A DNA stretch of 64,000 bases, taken from contig NC_135242.1 of the NCBI RefSeq assembly GCF_947623445.1, positions 15,128,001 through 15,192,000 of the forward strand. The letters run 5' to 3'. The stretch is from Clavelina lepadiformis. Lineage: Eukaryota > Chordata > Ascidiacea > Aplousobranchia > Clavelinidae. The notes under the pieces are model-generated. The model did not search any database. It was not told the DNA's origin and was given only the letters and a program-made list of their open reading frames with translations. The translations under genes and the position numbers were made by a program. This document shows positions 1 to 12,681 of this stretch, in pieces (the first letter of the stretch is position 1; each line of letters opens with the position of its first letter).

Positions 1-849
1 TGGGTTTTTCAAACATAGACATCAGATGTTTTTAGTATTAAACATTTTGGTTGAAGACTTGGTCTGCAATGCGTACGGTACCAAACGCAAAAACGACCGG
101 TTAAACGGGAAGGTGTGAGTTCATACTTTAAATAAATCCAACAAAATAATCGTGTCTAGGGTTAATTCGATTGGAAGTAATTAAAAACCAATTGTACGTG
201 CAAGCTAACTAGACAACCATGCTTTCTCTGCCTGCTGTTTCCGTACCAACAACAAGATTTATTACAAATGGAAAAGATCATTGTCACAACACACGCAAAT
301 CATCTCATTTACTTCTCAATGCAAACATAAATAAGAGCAGGGAAGTAAAGGTTCTTGTTAAATATTTTATTTTAATGCATATGTATGATTTAATTCGGTA
401 TGCAAATATCTTTTTTAAAATATCCCGTATCGTAGCTTACTTTTCCAGAGACATTGTGTAACATTAATATGCTGTCGATAACAATGCATTTTGCCATACT
501 TGATCTTTTCGTACATTGGCTCCACCACAAAAATCAGACCCAAGCAAAGAAAGATAACTATCTATGTAGTTAAAAAATAAAACTACAATAAAGACAGATC
601 AGCAAAAATTTAAAGAAACATAAAAAAGGAATAATTGCACAAGTGTGCGAAAAAGGGCTATCTAACTCGTCTTTATTGTGAGATATTACAGTTTTTGCGC
701 TGGACATCGAGATTTCGTTTTAGGTTTGAAAATATGGGTTTTCAAAGGTGGATAGTTGTATGCAATGGAACTTAACAAAGTATTCTATGTAGACTTGAAA
801 TTGGGCATATAGTTAGAACAATAACCCTGCTTACTACCTGCAAAAACTC
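1..849. other. No recognisable feature
   Basis: AT-rich sequence with only short open frames and no family match I can recognise. The last 300 bases may belong to the mitochondrial-like insertion described at 850-990, but I see no conserved motif in them that would prove it. Confidence 0.4.
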
Positions 850-990
850 CATTAGATTGGTCCAAAATTTAATATTTAAATAGGTGAAATTCTTAAATTG
901 GGTACTTTCGTAGACTAGATACCCCGACCTTATTTAGGTTAAATATCATATCTATGTTATAACATTTAAGTTGAGTTATTAAGTAACTGT
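850..990 (+). pseudogene. Possible nuclear copy of mitochondrial small-subunit rRNA
   Basis: Two motifs of small-subunit rRNA occur in the correct order. AGGTGAAATTCTT (about 882-894) resembles the conserved AGGTGAAAT segment, and ACTAGATACCCCGACC (about 914-929) resembles the ACTAGATACCC segment that follows it in bacterial and organellar rRNA. The spacing is much shorter than in bacteria, as expected for a reduced mitochondrial rRNA. The flanks are AT-rich and the borders cannot be fixed by eye. It is interpreted as a NUMT; chance similarity remains possible. Confidence 0.4.
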
Positions 991-2920
991 AAAAAATTAG
1001 CTTCGAAGGTATAATAGTTTCCTGTGAAATAGTGGAAGCTTTATTTTAAAATGCCAGTACAGCAGTATGCTAGCCTAGTTGCGCAATTCTTTATCAAGCA
1101 ATCAATATGAAATAACAGCATAGCAGCGCAGGATAGTCGAATTAGGCCTATAAAACGTTTTGGAGTTCACAAAGCTAAATTTGATGAATATACGCTTAAA
1201 TTATAAATTTGTTAACGAAAGGGGCCCACCAATTCGTACCTGGAACCGACAAACCTTCTTCGTACCCTGGAGGCTAGAGCCCACGAAACCTGGCTCCCCT
1301 GCATTTGAACTAATTGACTCCACCATGTAAATCCGTAGTTGCTGAAATCAATGACAAAATCCTAAAAAAAGGGGAATCCCAATAAAAATGGCTTTATTTT
1401 AACAGGCAAAGGCCACATTTTAAAAAAGAAAAAAAGAACAATCTTTCTCAGAGTGAAATTTCTCAATGAATACTAAACAAAAAACAATCAAAACATTCAG
1501 AATGTAGAAGTAAATTCCCAGCCTTTCGTTGTTATAAAATTGAAATCCCTTCATCATCACGTTGCAAGATTTTACTATACTGTACAAGAAAGTAAGAGCA
1601 AATTACACACTCAGATGGTGGCACTGTGTTGGGTGTTCACCAAAATAAATGTCACCAACAGTGACCGAGTTATTTTTATTTTCGGCTATTATTTGCTTCA
1701 AAAATAAACTACGGTAACGTTATCTACAATGGTCGATGTAAACTATATCTTCCCTGTGCTACACTGTAGGTCCATATGCTCAGTAGTCTTCATTACTCAT
1801 GTTTAGTAGTAGGCTACTTGTACTTCTTAGTTCTTTGTATCGCATTGTATTTTGGAGTTTTTGTATTTTCGTTTTTGTCGTTACATTATAATATGCTTTT
1901 TAATAAAGAAAAAAAACGTTCGTTCCCACCGCGCTTTTGACGAAAAATAAAATGATGGATTGTCTTCATCATGACAAGAATAAGCAGGGTGAGGGGCAAC
2001 TGCAGCTTTGAATGCAGTTTCTCCCAACCAAGGATTCATGGAAAAGTTGCAGGTGACAACATAATCATTCTTAACAAATACATTTGTCAAACAGTCTTCA
2101 GTCACTTTTCTTTTAAAATGTTTAAGTCCATTTCCGGGTTTGCATTAAAAAGCACAAGTTTTATGGGTCAATCACAGGTTCACATAAATAACTAATTAGA
2201 GATCAATGACATTGTGGTGTATGGGATTGGTTTATCAAAGTAATAAATGCGGGATTCAAAGTAGTTATCTGACGACCGAAGCATTTGACTCGATATAATA
2301 AATATAAGAAATCATGAGTTGGATATATAGTTAAACCCAAAGTCGGCTTGCAAATTGTAAACAGAAGTATGTTTCGCCGACAGCGGACATCATCATACTT
2401 ATTGAAATAGAATTAAAATAATATAAGAAAACAAAGGCGTTTTCTTCCCAGTAAATAATTGTTGCAGTTCGTACCATTGCAATAAATAATCAAGCAATCA
2501 AAAAAACATTGCATGTATTGCACAATGTGTGTAATTGCCGCAAACTGACGAGCAAAAATGTTTAGCTGGTCAGCGGTAAGTCAAGAACGCTAAGACAGCA
2601 GCAACTACTTATAGAATGATGGTCGATGAGATCTGTTCCCATCAGCAACCAAATCCGACTGTTCATCTTCTCCTCTTCTTTCTGCCGCGTGCAACGTCAC
2701 ATTCCTGTGATATCATGAAACGTGTTGTAATTTATTGGTGGCAAACTTTAATGTGAAAATTTGTGCTTTATATACAGCGAGTTTTAAAAAATCTGTTTAA
2801 AATACTGTAAAATCACCAAACTATATGCACGGTTTCAAAACAGTTTCAATTCAATTTTACGGTTCAAGCGAACTTGTATATTTTATGGCAACCAACCTGT
2901 TTGCCTTTGTGCAAGTTCTG
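991..2920. other. No recognisable feature
   Basis: Short open frames on both strands around 1880-2195 overlap each other and show no domain. A GC-richer patch at about 1220-1310 stands out in composition but I cannot assign it. No RNA gene or repeat was recognised. Confidence 0.4.
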
Positions 2921-3067
2921 GTTATTACCACCCGCTTCGTCAAGGATTAGCCCATAGGAAAGGGAAAAAAGATTGCACGGATTACCCATTCGTATGGGCT
3001 AAAAAGAATATTTCCATCTCTTAAAATAATTGTTGGAAGGTTAATCGTGTTGGTATGAGTAATCCAA
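2921..3067 (+). repeat. Dispersed repeat R1, copy 1
   Basis: About 147 bp that recur almost unchanged, in inverted orientation, at 24112-24258. Internally TTAGCCCATA (2947-2956) and TATGGGCTAA (2993-3002) are perfect inverted repeats, so the element can form a hairpin with a loop of about 36 bases. The outer ends are only weakly inverted (GTTATTACC against GAGTAATCC). It has no coding capacity. It is probably a small MITE or other short element; its class is unknown. Confidence 0.75.
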
Positions 3068-3829
3068 CCGAGCGATAGGTCGAATAAGTAATCCAGTCGA
3101 ACTGCTGTGGCTGGTCATCGTACGGTACGATTGGATGGCTTAGGCTACTGTTAGGCTACTGTTGTAGACTACTGAGATCTATACCGGTATGTATGGATAA
3201 GGTTTGTATAGTGATTGATGCACGTTGGAATGCCTTGCACAAACTATAAACGGATCTCACTAAAAATCTGAAAAGGCTGAAATGAACAAAATAGCCTAGT
3301 TTTCGATTTCAGTTCTTTCATGCGTTTGGTGTGTCTGGCATTAACGCTGCTTAATTGGTCCTGTTTCGTAGACAAGATATAGGTTATCTACCTCGGGCTT
3401 CTAGGCACTGGAATAGCTGTATGCTTACTTACTGAATGTAGAATCCAAGCAAGTTCTAAAGACTGCTTAATTGTTGCACAGTGCAATGCACAATGGTGTT
3501 TGAACTGGCAATCCAGCCAACGATAGACCGGTACTCTAGTAGCCAAAAGTCACTTTTTCGGGTTTGCAGTGCTCATGCAATGTATTAAATTGAATTGTGG
3601 TAATTGCATGGTGCTTTTATTCAGCATCAGGTTGAAATAGTTTTGCCTTCAAGCTGGTGTGATTGCATCAATTATATACACGTGGCATACCACTGCTGTG
3701 GCATAAGGTCAAAGCGTTTCACAGCAATCAACATGATTTTCTTTATTTGGCGGCTAGGATAGAAGTATAACTTCATATGTCATTTTAGTTCGCTTCCATT
3801 AACCTTTGTGGTAATCTTTAATTGCTCCA
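3068..3829. other. No recognisable feature
   Basis: Unique-looking AT-rich sequence between repeat R1 and the SINE copy. No coding exon, RNA gene or terminal repeat was recognised. Confidence 0.4.
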
Positions 3830-4036
3830 GCCCCACTTATCTGGCTAGCTCTCAAGCAAGTTTGGAATGATACACATATGTTTTTTATTGCTTGAATTTA
3901 GGTATGTTTATCAGAAGCACTGAACTGGAGCAAGCATTGGTAATACCCCAAGGGCATAACAACGGTAGTGCTACTGGGTAGTGAACACTGCCTAATTGCC
4001 AGCTCTAACCATTCGGCTACAAAGCTGGCTACTACT
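3830..4036 (-). mobile_element. SINE copy (family S), reverse orientation
   Basis: Read on the minus strand this starts with a tRNA-like head (GTAGCCGAATGGTTAGAGC resembles an A box, GTTCACTACCC a B box). It continues with the family body shared with 24912-25170 and 29795-29990, including a CTACCGTTGT... CTTGGG block and a GTTCAGTG-type block, then an AT-rich linker and the common 3' segment. The borders are approximate. It is heavily diverged from the other copies, so probably old. Confidence 0.6.
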
Positions 4037-5750
4037 CAACATTGCTGCTTTCTTACATAACGAGCTTGCAGAGTACAGTGATCTTGTGTGATTGTCAGAG
4101 AACTTCGAAATCCTGAGTGGAGTGAATGAGCAACTTAACATTGTAGTATTCCAAAAAGGAAATCCATCTGATATGCAGATCATAAGCAAAAGGCAATCAT
4201 TTAATTTGTCTTGACTTTCGACAAACGAAGGTTTCAATCGTTCTCAAAGAGTGCTATTTGTCGATTATATGCATTCATGAGTTTGCAGATTATTACAAAT
4301 TAAAAATGATAATAAACGGCCTCTAGAAAATAAATGTCTTGTGTAAAAATATCCCTGTTTTACCATCAGCCTGCTTCCTCTGAGCAAGATGTTATTTGGC
4401 AACACAAACTAGATGTTTGAGCTTGAGTCAAGTAACAACTGGGTAATGCTGCCATCCAAAAATTGATGACTATGTATTCCATGGGGAACGTGGGGATACA
4501 ATAGCTGGATATGTTGTAATCTTTATTTTGCAATCTTCTTTGTGCTACGTTCACAAGTTACAATGTTTGCCATTCCCTATTTTTACAGGGTTGAGCAGAA
4601 ACAACCATCTCCAGATAGCAGGCAATTAAGTCCCCCACGCCATCCTCAGCAGTGTAGAGCCAGTGAGCAATGGGTATCTTGATTTTATTTATCCGGCTTG
4701 CTTTTTTGCTGAGGCAAATAGTTTCGGGAGGAGCAATCAGAGTGGCTCCGTTTCATAATGTGCAAGGTACGGACGGAGTGACTCTATCGCACTGAAGCCC
4801 AGCAGGTTCAATGCTCACAAAAACAGAAAAATTGTCATGCTGTGGGGTTCTATAGGTCTACATCCAGTCACAGGACGCTGTTTACTATAACAGTGTAGAT
4901 TTGGTGCCCAATGCCCATTAGTCATTTTTTGACCAAAGATTTAAATTTTCTGCAAGGTGTCACATGGTGAGCTGTTGATGTTAGCTTTAAGCTCACGTTT
5001 TGCTACCTTGGTGTTAGGGTAAATGGATGCTAACACTCATTGGTAGCTTTATTCTCCAATTTTGGATATATGCATTGGCCAAGGGTCAGCTCACTGTTTC
5101 CCAATTTTTGGCCGAGTACCCGATCTCTTGGTGGGTCGTTATTTAAGTTCACTCACCACTTGGCTCAACTGTGATGGGTAATTAATTATAATTATTTATC
5201 TCGATTCATTAAGAACAATTAGTCTATTGGCAAAGATGCTGTCATTATCACAGTCATGTGTCATGAGGCAAGGTCCATATCTGCTGGGGACTCGCTCAGC
5301 ATACATAACTTGCTCTGTTGACATTGTTTGCGCTTACTCAGTCATGTGAGTCACAGCAAGGATGCTGATATACTTCAAGACCTTCTATGGTAAACAAGCC
5401 ACTAAGCGATACTGTGTAGTTCGTACCGCACTACACATCAGGGATGTTTTCAAACGTACCCAAAAAGGACAGGCATCAACGCAGACATCTGGGAAGTGCT
5501 TGTTGATATGCAGATCATGCTGTTAGTAGTGGCATCAAGTGAGATTAGGAGAAAATAATTTAAAGAGAGACAACAAAACATAGTGACCAACCAGCAGTCA
5601 GAGTAAGTCAGAGCACACGCTGTGGCAAAAACTGCTGTCCGAGAATTTTTCTGCTGATCGATGTAAGATGCTGCGCTTAGCGAAATTGATTACTTTTGAA
5701 TGTGCTTCATTGCTTTTTAACTTAAGACAAAGGAAGGTTTTGTTAGATTA
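4037..5750. other. No recognisable feature
   Basis: No supported exon or repeat. Short open frames on the minus strand (3992-4237 and 4366-4554) are not conserved-looking, and the first overlaps the SINE. Confidence 0.4.
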
Positions 5751-7779
5751 CACTGGTCTGCATGAAAATTTTATTCTGTATGATGCCAACGTTTTCTAGC
5801 TAATTTTGGTGCGCTGATTTCAAAAATGCCATCCGTTTTTGCCTGTCACATCAGGTTTTAAAGTTACGGTCGAAAAACCACATAATTTTTCGCTTTTACG
5901 TTTAACTACCCACTTTTTTGTCAAAAGGATATAATTTATCAAGATAAATTTTGTTATCACAACGAGCTACGTATGTGCATCAAAGCTACGTATGTGGTAC
6001 CAGAAAAAACTCAAGAGCCTTCCCTTTGGCGTCCCTATGGTATGTAGGGAGCAAAAAAACCATCGCAATGACTGTTATTTTTGTATGGTGTATTAAGGGG
6101 TTTAACAGAAGAAACAAATCCAATATCAAGTACCCTAATTTAAAGTCAGCATTGAGGCCTGTACCACATTGTGATGAAATTCCTGTGCCGAATCCTCTAA
6201 CAGAGATGCAAAGCTCCTCAGAATCTGAAAGAAGTGCAGGTGATGGAGAGCACAATCAGGAAGGAATAAACGATAACTCTCCAAAGCTGTTTTCACAAAC
6301 TCAGCTGAATGATCTCACAAGAGAGTTATATCTTTCAAAAGAATATGCACAACTTCTAGCATCAAGATTAAAGGAAAAGAATCTTCTAGAAAAGGGTACA
6401 AGTTTTGTTTGGTACCGCCACAGAAAGAAAAAATTTACAGAATTTTTTAGTAAAGAAAATACTCTGGCTTATTGGAAGAATGTTCAGGGTTTAGTTGAAA
6501 CATTTGGGATATTATATTCAGCAGAAGATTGGAGACTGTTCATAGATTCTTGGAAGACGAGCATGAAAGCTGTGTTGCTGTACAATGGGCCATCTGTGCC
6601 ATCTACCTGTTGCACATTCTACTGAGATGTCAGAAACGTATGAAAACAGTAGTTCTGTTGCAAATGATAAAGTACCAAGAGCATAACTGGTTGATATGTG
6701 CTGATTTAAAAGTTGTAGCTCTCATACTATACTACACTAAATTTCCCTGTTTTCTTTATCTCTGGGACAGTAGGGCAGATACTTCCCACTTTACTCGGAA
6801 ATTGTGGCCAGCAAGAGATGAGTTTCTGCCTGGATCTAAGAATGTGAAGGCACATCCTCTTGTTGCTCCAGCAAAAGTTTTTTTACCGCCCTTGCACATT
6901 AAGTTTGAGTGCATGAAAAACTTTGTGAAAGGTATGGACAAATACGGAGAAGGATTTAGGTACTTGCAAGAAAAGTTTTCGTCTTTATCCGAAGCTAAGC
7001 TGCAAGCAGGTATTTTCACTGGACCTCAAATCAGAGAACTGTTGAAGGGTGAAGATTTCGAAAAAAAAGTCTATAACGGAATTGCAAGCCTGGAAGGGGT
7101 TAAAAGCTGTTATCCAGCAGTTCCATGGAAATAACGGAGCCTCCAATTACAAACAGCTTATTACAGATATGCTCGATGCCTTACAAAAACTTGGGGGTAG
7201 GATGAGCGTCAAAATGCACTTTTCACCCTCCCACCTAGACTACTTTCCAGATAACTGTGGGAAGTTTAGTGAGGAACAAGGTGAACGTTTTCACCAAGAG
7301 ATACTGGTGATAGAGGAATGCTATCAGAGTAAGTGGAATGTCAGCATGATTGCTGACTACTGCTGGTGTCTTAAAAGAGAAGACTCTACTATATATGTGA
7401 GAAAATCAGGTAGACGCGCATTTTCAATAAAATAGATACCGAGGTAGTGAACCGCTGTGCTTTCAATAATAATCATTTTACTGGATTATATCGTTATTGC
7501 TGTCATATTTCAAAAATCTTTATTGTGTTATCATAAGAAGACAAAGATGTGTAACAATTCTGTGCAAACTGTGAATTTTTTCGAGTCAAGCTTGTTGTAC
7601 ACCTTACATTATTTGCGATTGTTCACCAAAAACGCTATATCACGTGTAACAGTTATCTCAAAAACCTGATGTGCTAGAATAAAACGGACCACAGATTCGG
7701 AATCAGCGCCCCAAAATTAGCTATATTTGCATGTTTTTAGTGAAAAAAAAATTTTGAAGTTGAAAAATGCAGGCCAGTG
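5751..7779 (+). mobile_element. DNA transposon of the CACTGG-ended family, copy 1 (degraded)
   Basis: Both ends carry imperfect inverted repeats of about 100-130 bp. The left end starts CACTGGTCTGCAT and the right end, read inward on the minus strand, starts CACTGGCCTGCAT. Farther in, both arms share GCTAATTTTGG, GCGCTGATT and CACATCAGGTTTT blocks. The same layout flanks the better copy at 41850-44265. A TTA trinucleotide abuts both ends and may be a short target duplication, but three bases are weak evidence. The enclosed transposase frame is broken. Confidence 0.75.
6067..7434 (+). pseudogene. Broken transposase of the CACTGG-ended family
   Basis: Three overlapping frames (5951-6625, 6529-7134, 7049-7435) together reproduce most of the protein encoded at 42070-43771. 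Shared landmarks, in order, are KGFNRR, LASRLKEKN, EDWRLFIDSWK, the YTKFPCFLYLWDSRAD-type block, PLHIKFECMKNFVKG, GPQIRELLK, HFSPSHLDYFPDN, EEQGERFHQ and MIADYCW. At least two frameshifts are required and the N-terminal zinc-binding segment of about 90 residues is missing. I do not recognise a named superfamily; the role as transposase is inferred from the flanking inverted repeats and the repeated occurrence. This copy cannot encode a functional full-length protein. Confidence 0.8.
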
Positions 7780-9364
7780 TTATGCAGAGTTTTTTTGATG
7801 GTAATAATTATTGTCAACAGTAAAATATTTTGATTTGATTTCGTATTTTAAATTCTTAAATTAAAACTATTTAAATTTTTTAATTTGTTTGGAATGCAAC
7901 ATTATCCACCACCAAACATTGTTTGCCAGCTGAAATCTTCTGTTTGATGCACATTGTGAATGACTGAAACTTGGCTATTTTGGGAGAAACTTCACTTGGA
8001 AGTAAATACATAATGCATGAAGTTGTTTAATTTGGAAACGTTTTTTCATGTGTATCCCTTTACTGACCTTTGTTGTTGTACCAACTTTACCCTAGTTTGG
8101 GACCATGAAATTCTGAAGCCTGTCTTGACTTTTTTATTATCTGTTTTACATATTCTTCAAATTATTTCAAAATATACCACTACCTCCGACTAAAAAGTGT
8201 CAGTAAGATTTGTTCTACCTTTCCAAGAGAATGTTTAGAGTTATTACTGAAATGTGTACTTTGGCTCTAGTGCTCTTGATTTGATTCTTAGTCCATGCGA
8301 AAGCAACCATCTCAAGTGGCTGCCATCAAAATTACCACAAATAAAAGGTTGTTGTTGTCTAAACGATTGCTTTTCTGCGAGGATTGAAAATAGCACTTCA
8401 TTTTGGTGTACTGTTTTCAAAATAAAACTCAATTTCTTCCTGAAGCCACCTACTTTGTATGCTTTTCAGACCAAACATTTCAATTAAGAAAGTTACGATT
8501 AGCAAAGTTTTTGAAGGGCTCCGGTTACTACAATATATATGATATAATGGATTTTAGTTAAAACATCCATGCTTATTGCTTGATAAAAGCCCCGATTAAA
8601 TACAACTTGCCACCTCTTAAAAGCCATCCACTTTGAACAGTAATGCTGGCAATTTATTCTCAACTGCATTCAAGAATGGCCTATTTAAACAAAAAGCTGG
8701 TCAAAGAAGTTGTGCAGATAAATGGCTATTTACTCCGAAAAACAATCGCTTATTACAAACAAATATCAAGTAAATTGATTTGAAACATTTGTCATTTCAT
8801 GTCACAGCTACTATCGCTTATATTTTTACATTTTTATAGCATCAATGCCCATAACTTGGTTGTGCTGAGACAGACAATGACCTCACCGAAGTGTTTAATT
8901 CACATCAAAGTATGTGCATATAAGCTATTAGCCAAAAGAACATTGTGGTATTGTAATACTATAGTGCTGTAGGAAAAGACTTATGTGTACCATATACATA
9001 AAAGGGTTGGCCAAACTTCTTGATAATCTTTGAAGCCTTTATGATTTGAAAAGGAGTTGAAGTTGAAACATGCGCTTACTGTTGATTACCAAGCACCAAG
9101 AAAATCATATCTGTGCACAGTAAATTTTTGACATCTGTAAGACTTTAGTGTTGAGCGTTTGCTTTTATTGCAACATGTGCCCTAAGTTATATTATTTATT
9201 AGGATGACTATCTTTATGTGTGTATGTTCTATTCTTAATTCATATTGAGTGGTGATTACTTCTTACAAAACTAATTTTTATCCAAACAGTTTAGTTTATT
9301 GCATGTTTTAATTTTTGTAAAATTGTTAAAATTTTGTCGTACTATTTGCTCTTTTCTGAGTAAC
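7780..9364. other. No recognisable feature
   Basis: AT-rich upstream flank of the next gene. Open frames at 8244-8487 run on both strands and look random. No repeat or RNA gene was recognised. Confidence 0.4.
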
Positions 9365-12157
9365 ATGGCAAGCACTAGAAGAACTCGGTTAGTTCTTCAT
9401 GTATAATAGCTAACTTATATGTATATATCTGTTGTATATTTAATTCGATCTTTGGTCATAAATAAGTAATTGTTAGTATGGCATTTTTTTCATGTCACTC
9501 TGTTTATTTGCATACAAGTCACTAAAAGTGTTAATAAAACGCTATTCTAAATTGCCGTCCAGATGGACGTAAGATATTTCGTGTAGATACAGACAACCTG
9601 TGTTTTCAATTTAAAAAAAAAAATTTTTGTGTCTCACTTATTAATAATTTGATTTGCATTGTTCAGTAAGGACATTTCACAAAGCCAGCGGGATATGCTT
9701 ATATCTTTGTGGGAAACAAAAGGTATGAGAACTGCAAAGTCAGAGCACCTCAATGAAGCAACCATTAATACTGGTTTAAGTAAAAACCAAATCAAGGTGA
9801 TTCATCGTAGATTAAAGTTTTAATTGCCATAATTCATACTTGCTGTAGTTATCAGCTCTTTCAGTATTACCGCAAGCTGTAGAACTGCACTCCCTGCTTT
9901 ACAAACAAGTTACAGTTCATTACTGTAACTCTATGCTGTAATTTCCGCTTGAAGTAGGCTATTATGATAGAACTCTGGTTGAAAGATGCCATTACGTACT
10001 TTAAGTTCAAAGATTGCAACAGTTGTCTTCGCCAAAATAATCTTGTTGGCTGACAAAAAGCTCCGTTCCTTGTCCGGGACAACTCTCCAACTTAAAGTAG
10101 TTATTGCATGTTTATTGCATGATCTTACAAAATGATTAAAGTGTGTCCCTTTCTCAGATCTCTTGTATGATGGTATGTTAAACTGCCACTACTAAATACT
10201 TTTGCCGCTTGTTTACTAGCGTTTTGACAACTGCTGTGTTTTAGCGCTGGATTTACAATTACAATGCATCAATAAGGCCAAGGGTTCAAAAAGTTAAACC
10301 TTTTCGAAAACGAAGATTCACAGGCTACAATCTATTTTGTTCTTCCATTAAGAAACAGAATATTGGTATTTTTAATACAGTTGCATGATTTCTTCCCAAA
10401 TTTTCAAGGGAGAAGCTTCTAGACAGCATCACATGTGTTTCATTTAAGATATGTACAAGGTCTGATATTCTGGCTGGTTTGCTTAATTGATCGCTTGCTT
10501 CATTGAGTCATTAGCATTATGTCGTTAAATGCACAAATGTAGTTCTCACTGAAAATAATTTTCATTGTTTTTCACCTGATATATTGCATTCATTGATTTC
10601 ATGCTTACTGTGTTCGTTACTAAATTTGCATGTCGTAATTTTTTTTTCTCGGTTTGATTGTGAAACTTGTGTCACAGTGTTAGTTCGATTAGTGAAGAGC
10701 ATGATACATAATGAATGATGCATGACTTGAAGTGCATGCTATTTGTGACCTCACATGATACGTGTGTAATGAATTTCCAAAAATGTGTTTACTGTTATGT
10801 TGGTTATTAGAAAGCCTTAGATATCGAAGATGTTAACATTGATTGACGCTGTTAAATCTTAAGAGTTGTAAGCTTCTACTCAACTTCAAGATTTACATAA
10901 ATGAAGGTTTCACTATGTTAACAGCTGAACAATGAAAGTACTAGTTTAGACAAGTTATCAAAGTGTTTTGCATGAAGTAAGGTCTTACCTGTTTTCAGTG
11001 TTTCTTACTTTCAATTTATGTTCATTTTTTTATAAAGCTTTCAAATGTTCTGTACTAATTTTTAATTGCTGTTTTTCAAGATTTCAAACTCTGGGGTAGC
11101 AGGTGGAGAGAACTTCCGAAGCAAACGAAACAAGTTTGGAAAGAGAAAGCGAAGACCTTCAATTCTGAAAGTTCCATGCCACCAAATGAAATGGATGGAA
11201 ATATGAAAAAAAAACTTAGACAAAATGCCATTGCTCGAATAATTCAAGCTGTATGTTGCTGTTCATATTATACTATGGTGTAATCGTGCTGTACAAGAAA
11301 CAAAGGTAACTTGTTCCTGTTTTAGTGTGGTGAACTTGAAGAAATTGGTGTGGCCGTTGGTGGAATGGCATTTGTTAACGATACATTCAATGCATTTGGA
11401 AGCAGGGATGTAAGGCCATATTTCTTGGAGCCAAGTGTTCAAAGTGGCTTTATTGAGATATTACATTGCGGAAAAGGTAATTTTATGTAATTTACTGTGA
11501 TATTTCTAAACATTTGCAAGAACATGATTAACTACAGTTACATTTACTGCAAGCATATATTAAAAGGAACTTTTATAGCACTTATTTTTTAACTTTAACT
11601 CATTGAAGATTTTTTTTGCATATGAACCTGAATGATATTAGTGTCATTATTAATCATGTTAATCATAAAGTATGAAAAAATTTTCATTAGAAGTAACGTA
11701 TGCTATATATTTGTATACAGCTTGCAGTACTTCAAGACAAAAAAACACCGAATTGCAAATGAAAGTTCGAAAAAATTTTAATAAGAAATATTGTAAGTCT
11801 TTTTATGCCAACAAATTGTCTTTCTTTAGCCTAACGGTGTGAAATAAAAAATTTTATTATTAGTGTTGCGTATTTTTCCAAGCAATAGAATGTAATACAA
11901 TAGAATTGATGCTAATTGTTTCATCTTAATTATATTAAGTTGTGTTTGTGCATGCCTTGGTATCTTTGCTCTGGTGCTTTACAGGTGAGACAATGCACAA
12001 ATCCAATGGACGTATGCCGTATGCTAAAATTAACGAGTTCAGCATCACTGGAATGCCTTGTGGAATCCCCTTTCGAAATCCCGGCAGTTATGGTCCAGTC
12101 GATTGCCAGAAAATTATAGATGAGCAAGAAAATATTATAATTATGAAAAGGGGGTAA
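9365..12157 (+). CDS. Spliced gene of unknown function, homeodomain-like plus HMG-like segments
   Basis: Exons I can support: 9365-9387 (ATG at 9365, donor GTTAGT), 9667-9796, 11081-11250, 11326-11476 and 11985-12157. The first two join in frame to give a short basic start (MASTRRTRKD) and a stretch (SLWETKG...TGLSKNQIK) that looks like the first helices of a homeodomain-like DNA-binding fold. The third exon encodes WGSRWRELPKQTKQVWKEKA, reminiscent of HMG-box helices 2-3. Exons 4-5 encode a conserved-looking but unassigned C-terminus (GVAVGGMAF, GMPCGIPFRNP, YGPVDCQKII). The junction between 9796 and 11081 is out of phase by one base, so a small exon is probably missed in that intron. The final stop TAA lies inside a perfect donor-like GGGTAAGTG, so the gene may continue downstream. 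I do not recognise a named family. Confidence 0.6.
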
Positions 12158-12405
12158 GTGATGGGATTTCTGTAATCTTTGCATGCATAAAGGGATTACA
12201 TTGCAAATTTTACGCTGTGCGCTTTCTGTTATACTTGTTGCTCTTTATAGTAATTTGGAGCTGGCAGAAAACAATTTAGTTCTTTTGGTGACAACGGAAG
12301 AATGTGAAAATGAGGAACATTAGCACTTTGCTGAACCAACACATAGAACAGTAGATTGGTAATTTGTTCGTGATTCAGTGTTATATGTATAACGAGTAAA
12401 AATTC

Positions 12406-12681
12406 CCGTATTTTACGGACCATAAGGCGCACTTTAAATCCTTTTTTCTCCTCATAGATTGATCGTGCGCCTTATAAGCCGGTGCGCCTAATGTATGGAT
12501 CATAATGCGTATGCGCATGCTCACAACGTATTTTAATGAGCTTTATACGGTAACACATGTGCCTTATAGCCATATGCCCTTATAGTCCGATACGCCTTAT
12601 GTATGAACAAAAAACTAATCAAAGCAATTTATTGACAATGCGCCTTATAGCCCGGTGCGCCTTATGGTCCGTAAAATACAG
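12406..12681. mobile_element. MITE with GTATTTTACGG termini
   Basis: A 276-bp non-coding element. The left end reads CCGTATTTTACGGACCATA followed by AGGCGCAC, and the right end is the inverted match with a single outer mismatch. Further internal copies of GCGCCTTATA/GGTGCGCC motifs occur in both orientations, so much of the element is built from its own terminal motif. No clear target duplication is visible. The superfamily is not assigned. Confidence 0.8.

Noticed and set aside
1220..1310. GC-richer patch as an RNA gene
   Set aside because: No paired stems, box motifs or similarity that I can name.
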